From: Aspergillus flavus
Lineage: Eukaryota > Ascomycota > Eurotiomycetes > Eurotiales > Aspergillaceae
NCBI RefSeq assembly: GCF_009017415.1
Contig: NC_092407.1
Coordinates: forward strand, 4,898,001-4,962,000
Length of the DNA stretch: 64,000 nt
Direction of reading: 5' to 3'
Positions 55,317 to 64,000 of this stretch are shown piece by piece. The notes under the pieces are model-generated. The model did no database searches and was not told the DNA's origin. It saw only the letters and a program-made list of their open reading frames with translations. Made by a program: the position numbers and the translations under genes. The stretch's first letter is position 1. Each line of letters begins with the position of its first letter.

Positions 55317-56202
55317 ACTCGGTCTTGTTTCGTATCGTCCGCGCCGAGAATATTAGCCCCATCTTGTCCAGTGTCTTGACACTAGTGCCTCCATAGTGCA
55401 GGAACTAGTCGGAGATTGGTTAGCTGGATGTAACTGCAGCCTGAGGGATTCGGCAGAAATTGCACCGTCAGGGGGCATCGTATAACACTGACAAAGGTAA
55501 AAGAAGAGAAAGAGTTGCACACAGAGAAGACAAGCATCTTGTTTCTCAATGGCTTTTGTCGATTTCATGGACCTCGGTTGTCTGATGAGGTGGGGCTTGG
55601 CATCGTCTTAGGGCTTGGCTCGTCACGGTATCGGAACCTTGGAATATCAACGCCAATGCAGAGCCTGAAGAAACAATTTTGCTATGTCCTCAGAATGAAT
55701 ATTTCTGTCGAATGATTGTACAAATATCGCATGTACCAAATTGCCGTTGCAAATATCCTAGTACACCGGTCTTACCACAAACTACTCCAAAGGTGCACTG
55801 TAGAAATATATACATGTTACAAATTTGTTGTCCTCTCACTACTCTGTACACCGAAGTCCATCCGGCAGCACTCTGTAGTTTGTGACGTTATGCGCAATCG
55901 AGATTGGCTATCACGACTGATCCGACAGTAAGCCTGGCCATTTGAATTTGCTAGAACTTGGATATTAGTTTTTCGTTGTTCTTGTGACAGATCTCAAGGA
56001 CAGTTTCCTGCAGGATTATTGCATATTCCAGGGCATGTGAGCATGTATGGTGCATGCGAGTGGAATGCACTCTTACTCCTTACTTGATACATAGGCCAAT
56101 AAAATAATTTTGAAATGTCATCCCTTGCTCTACACAAGGGTATATATTTGGGCCTAAGGTCAACCTGAATACTGGAACCAAAAATTAGGGGAAATAATCA
56201 GG
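55317..56202. other. Divergent intergenic spacer
   Basis: 886 bp between the regulator start and the peroxygenase start. No gene; the usual promoter elements cannot be assigned with confidence. Confidence 0.6.
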
Positions 56203-57106
56203 ATGAAGCTGTTGCTACTGACGCTATCTGCTGCACTTGCGAGCGCGTTATCCCAGGACATACCTTGGTCGCCGCCTGGACCTGACGATGGTAATTCCCG
56301 ATTGCTCAATCCATAATTGCAAAGGCTAAAGACAAACAGTGCGCAGCCCATGCCCCGTGCTAAATGCGCTCGCCAACCATAACATCCTCCAACACGATGG
56401 AAAGGATATTACACAGCAAGATACAATCAGCGCAATGGACGCTCTACACGTGGACGAAGAACTTTCCAACACACTGTTCGCAGCGGCACTGAAGACGAAC
56501 CTAACTCCCAACGCCACCACCTTTTCTCTTGACGATTTGGATCATCACAACATCATAGAGCATGATGGTAGTCTGAGGTACGTGGGGATCCTACATGAAA
56601 CTATCGCCTAACCCAGTGAAGAAATAAACGATCTGACGATTTCAGCCGCGGTGACTTCTACTTCGGCGACAACCATTCCTTTAACCAGACCCTCTTTGAC
56701 CAAGTGAAGTCTTATTGGACCGAACCCTTGATCGATCTGCATTTAGGAGCGAAAGCCCGGCTAGCAGGGGTAAACAGGTCCAAGGCTACCAACCCAACAT
56801 TTGACCTCTCCGGGTTCCGTCTTCGATTCAGCTATGCACAAACAGCTACTTATATCCTTGTATTCGGAGACAAGGTCTCGGGAACTGTTAACAAAACTTG
56901 GATTGAATATCTGTTCGGTAGGTATCCTAGTGTCATTGAAAGCTTTTGTTCAATTCTAACATATCCCCTTGATAGAAAAAGAACGGCTCCCGGTCGAGCT
57001 TGGGTGGGAAAAGCAGGAAACCCCCATATCGACATCCGACCTTGATAGTATGATCGAGAGAGTTATGCAAGCTACCAAGGAAATTGAAAACTCGCAGGAG
57101 ATGTGA
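56203..57106 (+). CDS. Secreted heme-thiolate haloperoxidase / unspecific peroxygenase, short type
   Basis: Four exons: 56203-56290, 56340-56577, 56646-56917 and 56976-57106; 242 aa. Signal peptide MKLLLLTLSAALASALS. The first splice gives DDVRSPCPVLNALANH with the heme-ligand PCP motif (Cys34). The second exon ends in the acid-base motif IIEHDGSLS (Glu103-His104-Asp105), completed by SRGDFYFGDNHSFN from exon three. This PCP plus EHD-S pattern is the chloroperoxidase/short-UPO family, which uses H2O2 to halogenate or oxygenate substrates outside the cell. Several sequons (NHS, NQT, NRS, NKT, NAT) fit a glycosylated secreted protein. The last splice rebuilds FEKERLPVELGW, conserved near the C-terminus. 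Length is near the usual 240-260. The gene looks intact. Confidence 0.9.
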
Positions 57107-57568
57107 GAAGATACATTCCTGACAGTCGCAGATAATTCAATTGGGGAGAGACAGATATATTGTCGCTTGTCGGGTGGATCGGAGTAGGAAGGACGTGTAT
57201 ATAAGCGTGGTAATTTTGACATTGCTGTGGTATATATGTCACGGCATCAGCTCAAACGTCTAGAATGCAACACCTCGAAGTTGAGCCTGTAATTATCTGT
57301 ACCCCGTTCTGTGCGACGATCTAACGCCCTTTGCCACCAATTAAGGTTGTATTTCCCTCATTTTACTCGGCAATATGCCATTTTCAGGTCATAGCAGAAT
57401 ACAACCCTACGGCACTATGTTTCCCTCTGGGTTGACATCAAACCGGAGTGGGGCATTAAAGAAGGATCACGGGACCCACCAAAGAGCCGCAGATCTACCA
57501 GGTGTGTGACGGTATCTGTTCACTTCATGTACTTAGAGCCAACGGTCTATCTTGCGAAAAACTGAGCC
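57107..57568. other. Intergenic spacer
   Basis: 462 bp, no gene seen. Confidence 0.6.
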
Positions 57569-58885
57569 ATGTCGTCGGCTTGCACTCACTCGTCCATCTG
57601 CTACACATCTTCCCCTCACGCTAAAACGGCGGGGTTTAAGCGACCTGATACAGGAGAAAGACTGGCCGCGGCGGAACCCACAGAAGCACTGCTCCCAGAG
57701 GAGGAATATACGTTCGATAATCCTGCAACGTTTCCTCCCCCCCTTGTTTTCCCCGGTGACGACCTTGCAGAGGACCCTGAGTACCCTCCACAGAACTATC
57801 GACAATGGTTTCGTGATGAAGACCGAAACCCAGTCACTGGAAAACGCAGAACGGTGTATGTAGTGCCTGCACCGCTTGTGGGCGATGAAGTTAGCTTTAT
57901 GAAATCCTGGAGCATACCTCGAGGTGTTGGCGAGACGCCACGGGCCCACACGCTGAAGCTTCTTGATATTCGCGATTATTTGGCAGCATTCTATCGTGGT
58001 TTGCCAGTGAAAGCTCTGACTCAGTCACCGCTAGAATTCATGTCATGGGAAGAGCTAAAAAAGTCAAAAAAGTCCCAACGAGACCCTCAATATATCGGAC
58101 TAAGGATAGGAGACGAATGCGTGGGTATACGCACTCGAGCATGTCCTGATGGCATATACTCTAGACAGCTAAACCTTGACGATCTTCTTGATGCTGCAAT
58201 CAGCATGCTCCCAAAAGACGCCTATGCGCTTTTACTGCTAACGGATCACGATCTGTACGAGGATGATGAAGACACATTCGTCTGCGGTCGTGCATATGGT
58301 GGAAGTCGAGTAGCAGTGGTGTCAAACGCACGATATAACCCAGATCTAGATGCTCTCCAATCTGTTGACCGTCTCCACGCCTGGCCCCTATCACATTGTG
58401 CGGAGTATATGTCCACATGCTGTTCTACTTCCGAGCCCAAGACAAAACGCCAGAAAAAGTCTCAATCAGCAAAAGCAAATGCAAACGAGGAGCCAAGTGG
58501 TCAAAACGAACCATCCCCAGCCCCCTTAGATATGGCTTTTTCTGTCGCTCGTTCCCTAACATCCTTGGACTGGACACAAGAATCGCTCGCTGCGCTATGG
58601 CTTGGTCGAATGTGTCGCACAGCTAGCCATGAGCTTGGCCATTGTTTTGGCATTGATCATTGTGTCTATTACGCTTGTTGTATGCAAGGCACTGGCTCGA
58701 TCCAAGAAGACGCCAGACAGCCACCTTACATTTGCCCTGTTGATCAAGCAAAATTACTACGTGCGACTGGAACAACTGAGGCGCAGCGGGACAGTGCTCT
58801 TTTGTCTTTTTGTGAGCGTTCTGAATTGAGAGAGACTCAATTCTTTGCCCCCTTTGCTGCATGGCTTCGCGCAAAGTCAAACTGA
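57569..58885 (+). CDS. Archaemetzincin-family zinc metallopeptidase (peptidase M54)
   Basis: Single exon, 438 aa. The zinc motif is HELGHCFGIDH starting at His354, followed by C-x4-C-C-M (the Met-turn methionine close by), as in archaemetzincins. About 16 residues later comes CPVD where many family members have a CxxC pair, so the second Cys of the extra structural zinc site is Asp here. The N-terminal half (about 30-150) has the family's PLVFPGDDLAEDPEYPP and QWFRDEDRNPVTGKRRTVYV segments. Before the zinc motif is a low-complexity Lys/Ser/Glu insertion (KTKRQKKSQSAKANANEEPS). No signal peptide, so an intracellular peptidase. Physiological substrate unknown. Single-exon frame from the first ATG agrees with family length. 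Confidence 0.9.
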   Translation: MSSACTHSSICYTSSPHAKTAGFKRPDTGERLAAAEPTEALLPEEEYTFDNPATFPPPLVFPGDDLAEDPEYPPQNYRQWFRDEDRNPVTGKRRTVYVVPAPLVGDEVSFMKSWSIPRGVGETPRAHTLKLLDIRDYLAAFYRGLPVKALTQSPLEFMSWEELKKSKKSQRDPQYIGLRIGDECVGIRTRACPDGIYSRQLNLDDLLDAAISMLPKDAYALLLLTDHDLYEDDEDTFVCGRAYGGSRVAVVSNARYNPDLDALQSVDRLHAWPLSHCAEYMSTCCSTSEPKTKRQKKSQSAKANANEEPSGQNEPSPAPLDMAFSVARSLTSLDWTQESLAALWLGRMCRTASHELGHCFGIDHCVYYACCMQGTGSIQEDARQPPYICPVDQAKLLRATGTTEAQRDSALLSFCERSELRETQFFAPFAAWLRAKSN

Positions 58886-59484
58886 ATTTAGATAGAATTC
58901 CTTGGACTTTGGGCTAAGAAGAATTATGTCTTATTCAATGTAGAGCCCAGTAGGGTGAAGGGCTACATACTATTTCTTGCCTGGGCGCCTAAACTATAAG
59001 GCGATGATACTGTTAGCCTTAGGCACTGACCCCCTTGTGACCCCAAATTATCGTCTTTTGCTTCTCATGTTTCTGCTTGTCCACCACTTGCTCAATCTTT
59101 CTTTCAGAGGGGAAAGAAACGGAAAATAGACAGAGACCCTGGAAGAGATTTAAATTGGTTCGGCGAAATGTGTAGCGGCTGGGCCCACATAGGGAACTAT
59201 ACATACTCCGTAGTTTATTTTACTAATTTTGCCACTATTTTGCTAGTAACCGTCTTTGATAATACTATTCATTTATATGAAATGTAGCTGTTGAATTGAT
59301 AGCATATTTGTGGAATAAATGGTACGTGCTATAGATGGTAGACCCGTCACCAGCTGCACTGCCCAACGACCAGAGTCAAGAAGTAGGGTAACTAGGGCAT
59401 CTCCAAAAGCTTCTTAAATAGAGTTAAAGATACACTCGCATCTCAACCTACATTACTGACATCAGGCCCGTAGCGCCCTGGCGA
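58886..59484. other. Intergenic spacer
   Basis: 599 bp, AT-rich, no gene seen. Confidence 0.6.
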
Positions 59485-59949
59485 TCAGCTCTCTCTAACA
59501 GCGTCTTCGAGAAACCGCATGTTGAGAGCCGGCTGAGATAGTAGCTGTTCAAGAGATGAATCCGTCCACAGGTTACCCCCGCGCGACAGAATTGCGGGCA
59601 GCTAAAATGTTGGCAAGGCTGCATTGGTAGGGACATCTAATCTATCTGATAGCATCGTGCGCTTTGTATGGGCGGCCAGGGCAGCTTCAATGAGCTCAAC
59701 GTGGTGGTAATACTCCTGGGCGACACAGTTCCCAGCGTCTTTGAGCTCAGCCAGAAGTCGTGAGGCTTCTTCAAATGAGTCACAGCCACTCTGGTTGTCT
59801 TGTCCCTCCTGAATGCTCGATATTGCCAGGATGGTCAGAGATGAGAACAGATAATGTGTGAAGAAGAAATAGAATGTGACAAACAAGCCGTCGATTCCGG
59901 AGTCTGTGACGTGCTTCATGATTTGAATAACGCTGAGAATCTTATCCAA
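59485..59949 (-). pseudogene. C-terminal remnant of a fungal-specific transcription factor
   Basis: A minus-strand frame encodes a segment with the look of the extreme C-terminus of a fungal-specific transcription factor: a hydrophobic helix HYLFSSLTILAISSI, then FEEASRLLAELKDAG, YYHHVELIEAALAAHTKR and LDVPTNAALPTF. A TAG stop then falls at 59602-59604, after which the same frame continues with LPAILSRGGNLWTDSSLEQL and LSQPALNMRFLEDAV to a TGA at 59485-59487. The continuation keeps the style of a regulator tail, so the TAG looks like a nonsense mutation. No zinc cluster or middle-homology domain is found upstream; within about 220 bp the next gene remnant starts in the opposite direction. Family assignment rests on overall resemblance, not on a defining motif. 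Confidence 0.6.
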
Positions 59950-60170
59950 GGTGAGTCAGCGAAGTGAAAGTGCCAGAAGCTAGATGGAAAATATGGGCCT
60001 TTTAAATGGGTCACTTTCAGCCTTGGAGCCAAAACGCTGAGTATTCAAATACCACTATCAGTATTGATCTATGTAAAACTAGAAGCTCGTATCAAACGTG
60101 ATATAAATCATTCCTACTCAAATAATACCTCTGCGCCTGCCCATCTTCGCTACCGTACTCGAACCTCAAA

Positions 60171-61407
60171 ATGGCCTTCATCCACCACTCCAACGCTTCC
60201 CGCTTCAGTATCCATGCCCAAACGGAGGCCGCCATGTGCATGAAGAATCTCTTCCAGGTGGACAACTGCCGTCGCTGAAATTCGCACTTGGCCTGAATAA
60301 ACGCCACACCCGCCCCGGACACTCCCCGGCCTTGCGCAAAAACTGGGTATAAACCAGGTCTTTGTCAAGGATGAAAGCAAGCGCTTTGGCGCTTATTTCG
60401 GCTCCTTCAAGGCCCTAGGTGCCCCGTATGCGGTCTATAAGATCCTCGCAGACGAAGTTCATACAAAGACAGGAGCTCGACCGTCACCAGCCGAGCTGCG
60501 TACTTTTCAATATCGCGACATTACCAAGAGTGTAACTGTGTGCGTTGCGTCCGATGGTGACCAGGGTCGTGAACTGGCATATGGCGCCCAGTTGTTTGGC
60601 TGCCGGTGCGTCGTCTATATCCACAGCCAAGTCAGTGAAGGCCGCGCAGACATAACGAAAGAGCTAGGCGCAGTGGTGATTCGAGTTAATGGGGAATATA
60701 AAGCGTCTGTTTCCCGTGCAAAAGAGGATGCCCGCATGAATAACTGGTTTTTCGTGAGCAGCACCTCCTGGCCCGACTTTGATAATGACATCCCACAGCA
60801 TGTTATGAATGCCTAAATGGTGGTCGTGGAGGAGGCACTGATCGCGATTCCCGTGTTAGACCATATCACCCACGTCTTTGTCTGCGGAGCTGTTGGCAGT
60901 ATTGCCGCAGCCATCTTCCAGGGCTTCTACACTCGCCTTCACGATAATCGCCCATCCGGAATACCACAGTTCATTGTCGTTGAACCATCCGAGGCAGATT
61001 GTCTCCTGCAGAGCGCCAGATACGGAAATCAGAATGGTCGCTACGCACGCTCATAGCCGGCCTAGCCTTGCCGCGTGCCCTTGCCGGCTGCATGGAAGGT
61101 GCTCCACTGGCTTGCGAGAGGCTTTGTCGCAGTCCCGGATACCATTGCGGTAGATAGTATGAAGACATTAGCCAGTGGTTGTGAAGGCGATATTTCTGTG
61201 GTAAGCGGCGAGTCTTCAGCGGCCAGTATGTGTGTCCTGCTTAGAGCCAGCACTGACTCGACGGTGCGTAACAAGCTCGGGCTGGATGCGAACAGTCAGG
61301 TCTTGCTGTTCGTATTGGAGGGCGCCACAGATTCCCAGATATTCGAGTCATTAGTGGGCACGTCGCCAGCGGCGGTGTTTGCGGCCAAGGGGCCCTTCGC
61401 GGTCTAG
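60171..61407 (+). pseudogene. Diaminopropionate ammonia-lyase (DpaL/YgeX-like) pseudogene
   Basis: A PLP-fold type II enzyme is recognisable through the whole length. The N-terminus (ATG 60171, MAFIHHSNASRF) is in one frame, and the body starts near 60274 in another. Inside the body: LAQKLGINQVFVKDES, FGSFKALGAPYAVY with the expected PLP lysine in SFKALG, TVCVASDGDQGRELAYGAQL, CRCVVYIHSQVSEGRAD, FVSSTSWPDFDN, THVFVCGAVGSIAAAI, VVEPSEADC, AAWKVLHWLARGFVAVPD and VVSGESSAAS. Lesions: a frameshift between 60240 and 60276, TAA at 60298-60300, TAA at 60814-60816, and stops or a local frame slip at about 61050-61075. The intact enzyme deaminates 2,3-diaminopropionate to pyruvate and ammonia. In E. 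coli the homologue lies beside hyuA, which echoes the hydantoinase 10 kb upstream here. The gene is dead as read. Confidence 0.88.
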
Positions 61408-61841
61408 TTTATCTTGTCAGAGCAATGGTTGCGTTGTATAATAAGAGAAGTCAACGTGCTCTATGACATTTTTGCGTGAAATCCTCCTTCTATGCTAAAG
61501 TGGGTTAATCTAATCAACTTACCTATTTATCCATATCTAATTGCCATGAGCCTTTATTCTGAATAGCCCGTCCTCCATTATAAATTGTGTATTGAATACA
61601 GTATTCTATTTCCTAACTTTTCATAGTACGGGCCATCCCAAGACAATGAGTCGAGCTACCAGCCAAGAGAATAAAGGATCTTTAGGAACGAGGACATTGG
61701 CTGGTTTGCACAATTTTTCACTCTATTCATAAGAGCCTTCAGCTCATTTCCTGTGGTGCTTTGTCGACAAAATTGACAAACCTCCATGCCGAAACTTCCT
61801 TGCGGTGCTTTGGAATTTCTCTTTCCATCCTGGCTTCCTGA
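61408..61841. other. Intergenic spacer
   Basis: 434 bp between the DpaL remnant and the end of the HET repeat region; no gene. Confidence 0.6.
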
Positions 61842-62720
61842 TCATTTATTATGCTTAAAAAGCATCCCCATGACAATTTCGTATCTATCAGGTAACTCTC
61901 TCTGTTCCATTGTCGTCATCATTTCTTCATTAATCAGTATATCATCTTGATGTTTAAAAAGGACCCGCATAATGTCTTTTGCAGGGAGCCCTTCATTCCC
62001 TGCCACTATTCTGACTAGTTCTTCAGTAACTGGTAGACTATGTCGATGATTGAGAAGTATCTCCATCAATTCAGGTCCACAGACTCCCCGGTTCCCTGCC
62101 GCTGCTTTGACCACTTCTTCAGTAACCGGTATATTTTTCTGATACATGAAAAGCCGCCCCATTATATAATGTGCATACGGACCCTTGTTCATTGCCACTG
62201 CTTTGACCACTTCTTCAGTAACTGGTATATTATCCCGATACTCCAAAAGCAGGTCCAATATCATAGGTGCATAGCCACCATTGTGCTCTGCCGCGACTTT
62301 AACAACTTCTTCGGTGACTGGTAAATTGCCCTGATACTGAAGAAGCATCTCCACGATTTGTGGTCCATCGGGCGTCGTATTTCCTACCACTGCTTTGACC
62401 ACTTGTTCAGAAACTGGGACGGCTGTTCCCATTTGAGTCAGCCAGCCTTTGAACAGGCCTGGCTCTCCTTGGTCAGCTAACTGTACTGCAATGCCATCAA
62501 CAATGACCCTCAGATCAGTCGATCCTTCCTCCGTATCCGAACCTTCTTTCTGGTATTGAGGTGCAATCTGAATGAGCTCCATTGGATCTCTGGGGCGAAC
62601 ATCATTTTCGGTGTCAGACACGGTTCTCGCCCATGTAAGGGTAATATCATACGGCGGACTTTGCCTTGAGTCCATTTCTCGCAAGGATTCCGTATCCGGA
62701 TTGTCATTATATCCAGGTTG
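61842..62720 (-). CDS. Repeat-domain continuation of the HET gene, cut off by an in-frame stop
   Basis: In the same frame as the HET gene and directly after its TAG at 62721-62723, an open frame continues as QPGYNDNPDTESLREMDSRQ and runs to the end at 61842. It has a 60-residue acidic linker and then six 32-residue repeats. In fungal HET proteins of this kind the repeat part is the C-terminal half of one protein, so this is most simply the second half of an interrupted gene. Alternatives are an unseen intron removing the TAG, stop-codon read-through, or use of an internal ATG at 62684 giving a separate 280-aa protein. No good donor site was found just upstream of the stop. Confidence 0.6.
   Translation of the reverse strand, partial: QPGYNDNPDTESLREMDSRQSPPYDITLTWARTVSDTENDVRPRDPMELIQIAPQYQKEGSDTEEGSTDLRVIVDGIAVQLADQGEPGLFKGWLTQMGTAVPVSEQVVKAVVGNTTPDGPQIVEMLLQYQGNLPVTEEVVKVAAEHNGGYAPMILDLLLEYRDNIPVTEEVVKAVAMNKGPYAHYIMGRLFMYQKNIPVTEEVVKAAAGNRGVCGPELMEILLNHRHSLPVTEELVRIVAGNEGLPAKDIMRVLFKHQDDILINEEMMTTMEQRELPDRYEIVMGMLFKHNK
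61845..62417 (-). repeat. Six tandem 96-bp (32-residue) coding repeats
   Basis: Units start at 62417, 62321, 62225, 62129, 62033 and 61937. The consensus is PVTEEVVKAAAGN followed by about 19 variable residues containing an IMxxLL core. The PVTEEVVK start is nearly identical in units 2, 3 and 4, drifts in units 1 and 5, and is degenerate in unit 6. Exact 96-bp spacing with near-identical cores indicates recent unit exchange, as in repeat arrays of fungal non-self recognition proteins. Confidence 0.9.
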
Positions 62721-64000
62721 CTAGGGCGTTATTGCAATATTGATTATTGTAAAGTGATCCTTTGATAGTCTGATAATGCATGGATTCGAATTTCCTCGTA
62801 AAAGACATAGGATATCACAACTTTGAATAGGTTCTGCTGAAGCTTGAATCATCCATCTACGGCCCCATTCATTTTGAAAGACAGATGACTCTGGACTATC
62901 ATTGAAGAGGATATTGAGCTTCTGTCGGTTACTTTCATAAATGTCTTCAACGGAGCCAATGCAACCCAAAATCCAACACTTGGTCTGGATGATTGCGATG
63001 TCCTTTTCAGGATAAGTCTCCACAATGCCTTCGCCAGAGAGAATATACTGAATGGTATTACTGAAAACATCATACCATGGAATGTTGTAGTCCGGTTTCA
63101 AGCCAGGTGTGTTGGGGTCATCAGCAGCTAGTCCCAGCAATGCATATACTTTATCATGGCTTGTGGAAGCCATGTGGTAACGATACATCTCAATCAGCTC
63201 ACCAATACATAAGCTTCCCCGTAACTTGGGCGCATTTCTTGGCCGAAAATGTGCGCCTCTAATCAGGTAAACGACTGGGTGTATGTGTCCCAGTGAAGAA
63301 GGAATTTCTAATTGACCGAGTCCTTCACAAAATGTGTACCCATTTATTTGGACAGAGCCGCACATAATCTCAATCGACCGAGCAACACCGGCTTCTTGGA
63401 GTACCTATCTTAGGATGTCAGTAAATTCTCATAGGAAGCTACAAGCAGACCTACCCAGATACGGCGAAACCACTTTCGCCGTAGCAACTTTAGACATAGC
63501 TCACTGCTGGATTCGAGCAGCTTAGTAGCCGAATCATTACCACTCTTGAATCTCTTCTCTGCGATATTGCGAATGATTTCAAGTGCTTTATCGCCATCTT
63601 CAAATGCCTCTCCAAGCCAGATAATAACACGATCAGCTTGCGCATAGATCGTCCGCATGAGTGGGATCTGTTGGTTTTTCTCGTCCATATCGTCTTGGTT
63701 GATGCAGATTGCATCAACCCACAACACCCTCTCAAGCTGATGGTCTCGAAGGTTGACCAAGGCTGCATGCAGGTTCGCTGTGATTGGGACAGTATGGCCA
63801 TGTAATATTATTTCCTTGTGCTTTTCAGCACTGCCCTCTTCATCGCCAGACCAGACATAAGAAAGTGCTTCATAAAGGTGCTTTCCACCTTCTGCCCCTG
63901 TGAGATCGTAGGTGAAGAGTTCGCATTTTATCTCGGCGTTCGTTTCCTTGTCTGGGAGGAGGCGAACCATTCGAGTCGCGTTAGGTTCCAGGGGGACCGA
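62721..64000 (-). CDS. HET-domain protein, 5' end outside the window
   Basis: Exon from the window edge (64000) to 63455, a 50-nt intron (63454-63405, GTAGGT...GATAG), then 63404 down to a TAG at 62721-62723. The frame is open to the edge, and the codons before the internal Met at 63970 read SVPLEPNATRMVRLLPD, which fits the usual region before a HET domain, so the true start lies beyond 64000. HET blocks: LYEALSYVWSGDEEG, then VLWVDAICINQDDMDEKNQQ, and KWFRRIWVLQEAGVARSIEI across the splice. The later part has HDKVYALLGLAADDPN and a closing segment CDILCLLRGNSNPCIIRLSK. HET proteins cause cell death on non-self contact. The protein stops just where relatives go on into a repeat domain, and that repeat frame is present downstream. 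Confidence 0.85.

Noticed and set aside
62721..62900. An intron that would splice out the TAG in the HET gene
   Set aside because: A possible acceptor (CCCTAG) exists, but no convincing GT donor and branch site lies upstream without deleting conserved HET sequence.
1..64000. Transposable elements, CRISPR arrays and bacterial operon signals
   Set aside because: No transposase, reverse transcriptase, long terminal repeat or regularly spaced repeat array was recognised; the only tandem array is the coding repeat of the HET gene.

Overview
The window looks like nuclear chromosomal DNA of a filamentous ascomycete, most likely an Aspergillus/Penicillium-type Eurotiomycete. The evidence is short introns (about 45-85 nt) with GT...CTRAC/CTAAT...AG signals, a dispersed 5S rRNA gene, HET-domain genes, Zn2Cys6 regulators, fungal rhodopsin-fold membrane proteins, DUF3433 and many APC/MFS/NCS1 transporters. 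I recognise no intact transposon, CRISPR array or viral gene. Exon structures were rebuilt by eye from splice signals, frame continuity and family motifs, so each splice site is a prediction.

Layout. 0-2.3 kb: an intronless DJ-1/Hsp31-type glyoxalase-like gene and a crotonase-fold gene. 2.3-6.8 kb: a gene desert. 6.8-10.9 kb: a Cys-rich single-pass membrane protein, a 5S rRNA gene and a DHA1-type MFS transporter. 11-15.2 kb: an APC (choline/GABA-type) permease divergent from a rhodopsin-fold protein. 16.2 kb: a tRNA-Val(AAC) with an odd T loop. 17.3-21 kb: a giant DUF3433 membrane protein. 21.6-23.2 kb: a HET-like gene. 25.7-27.4 kb: an aquaglyceroporin with a long N-terminal tail. 28.9-30.5 kb: an FAD monooxygenase. 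32.2 kb: a small secreted Kre9/Knh1-like protein. 34.8-38.5 kb: a second rhodopsin-fold protein divergent from a second APC permease. 39.2-41.1 kb: an NRPS-like enzyme reduced to its adenylation domain. 42.1-43.3 kb: a broken GMC oxidoreductase. 43.8-45.8 kb: an Arf-like GTPase with an aberrant G3 box. 46.6-55.3 kb: four genes on one strand (hydantoinase/DUF917 fusion, thioredoxin, NCS1 permease, Zn2Cys6 regulator). 56.2-58.9 kb: a heme-thiolate peroxygenase and an archaemetzincin. 59.5-61.4 kb: a regulator tail and a diaminopropionate ammonia-lyase, both pseudogenes. 61.8-64 kb: a HET gene cut by the window edge, with an in-frame stop between its HET part and a 32-residue repeat array.

How the genes may work together. 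The 46.6-55.3 kb block reads as a catabolic unit: the NCS1 permease would import a cyclic ureide or hydantoin-like compound, the HyuA-DUF917 fusion would open or activate it, and the Zn2Cys6 protein would control expression. The decayed DpaL gene 10 kb away fits the same nitrogen-scavenging theme (E. coli keeps a DpaL homologue, ygeX, beside hyuA). The two head-to-head APC/rhodopsin-fold pairs are the most striking repeated arrangement. The right end, with several decayed genes and an interrupted allorecognition gene, looks like a fast-evolving accessory region.
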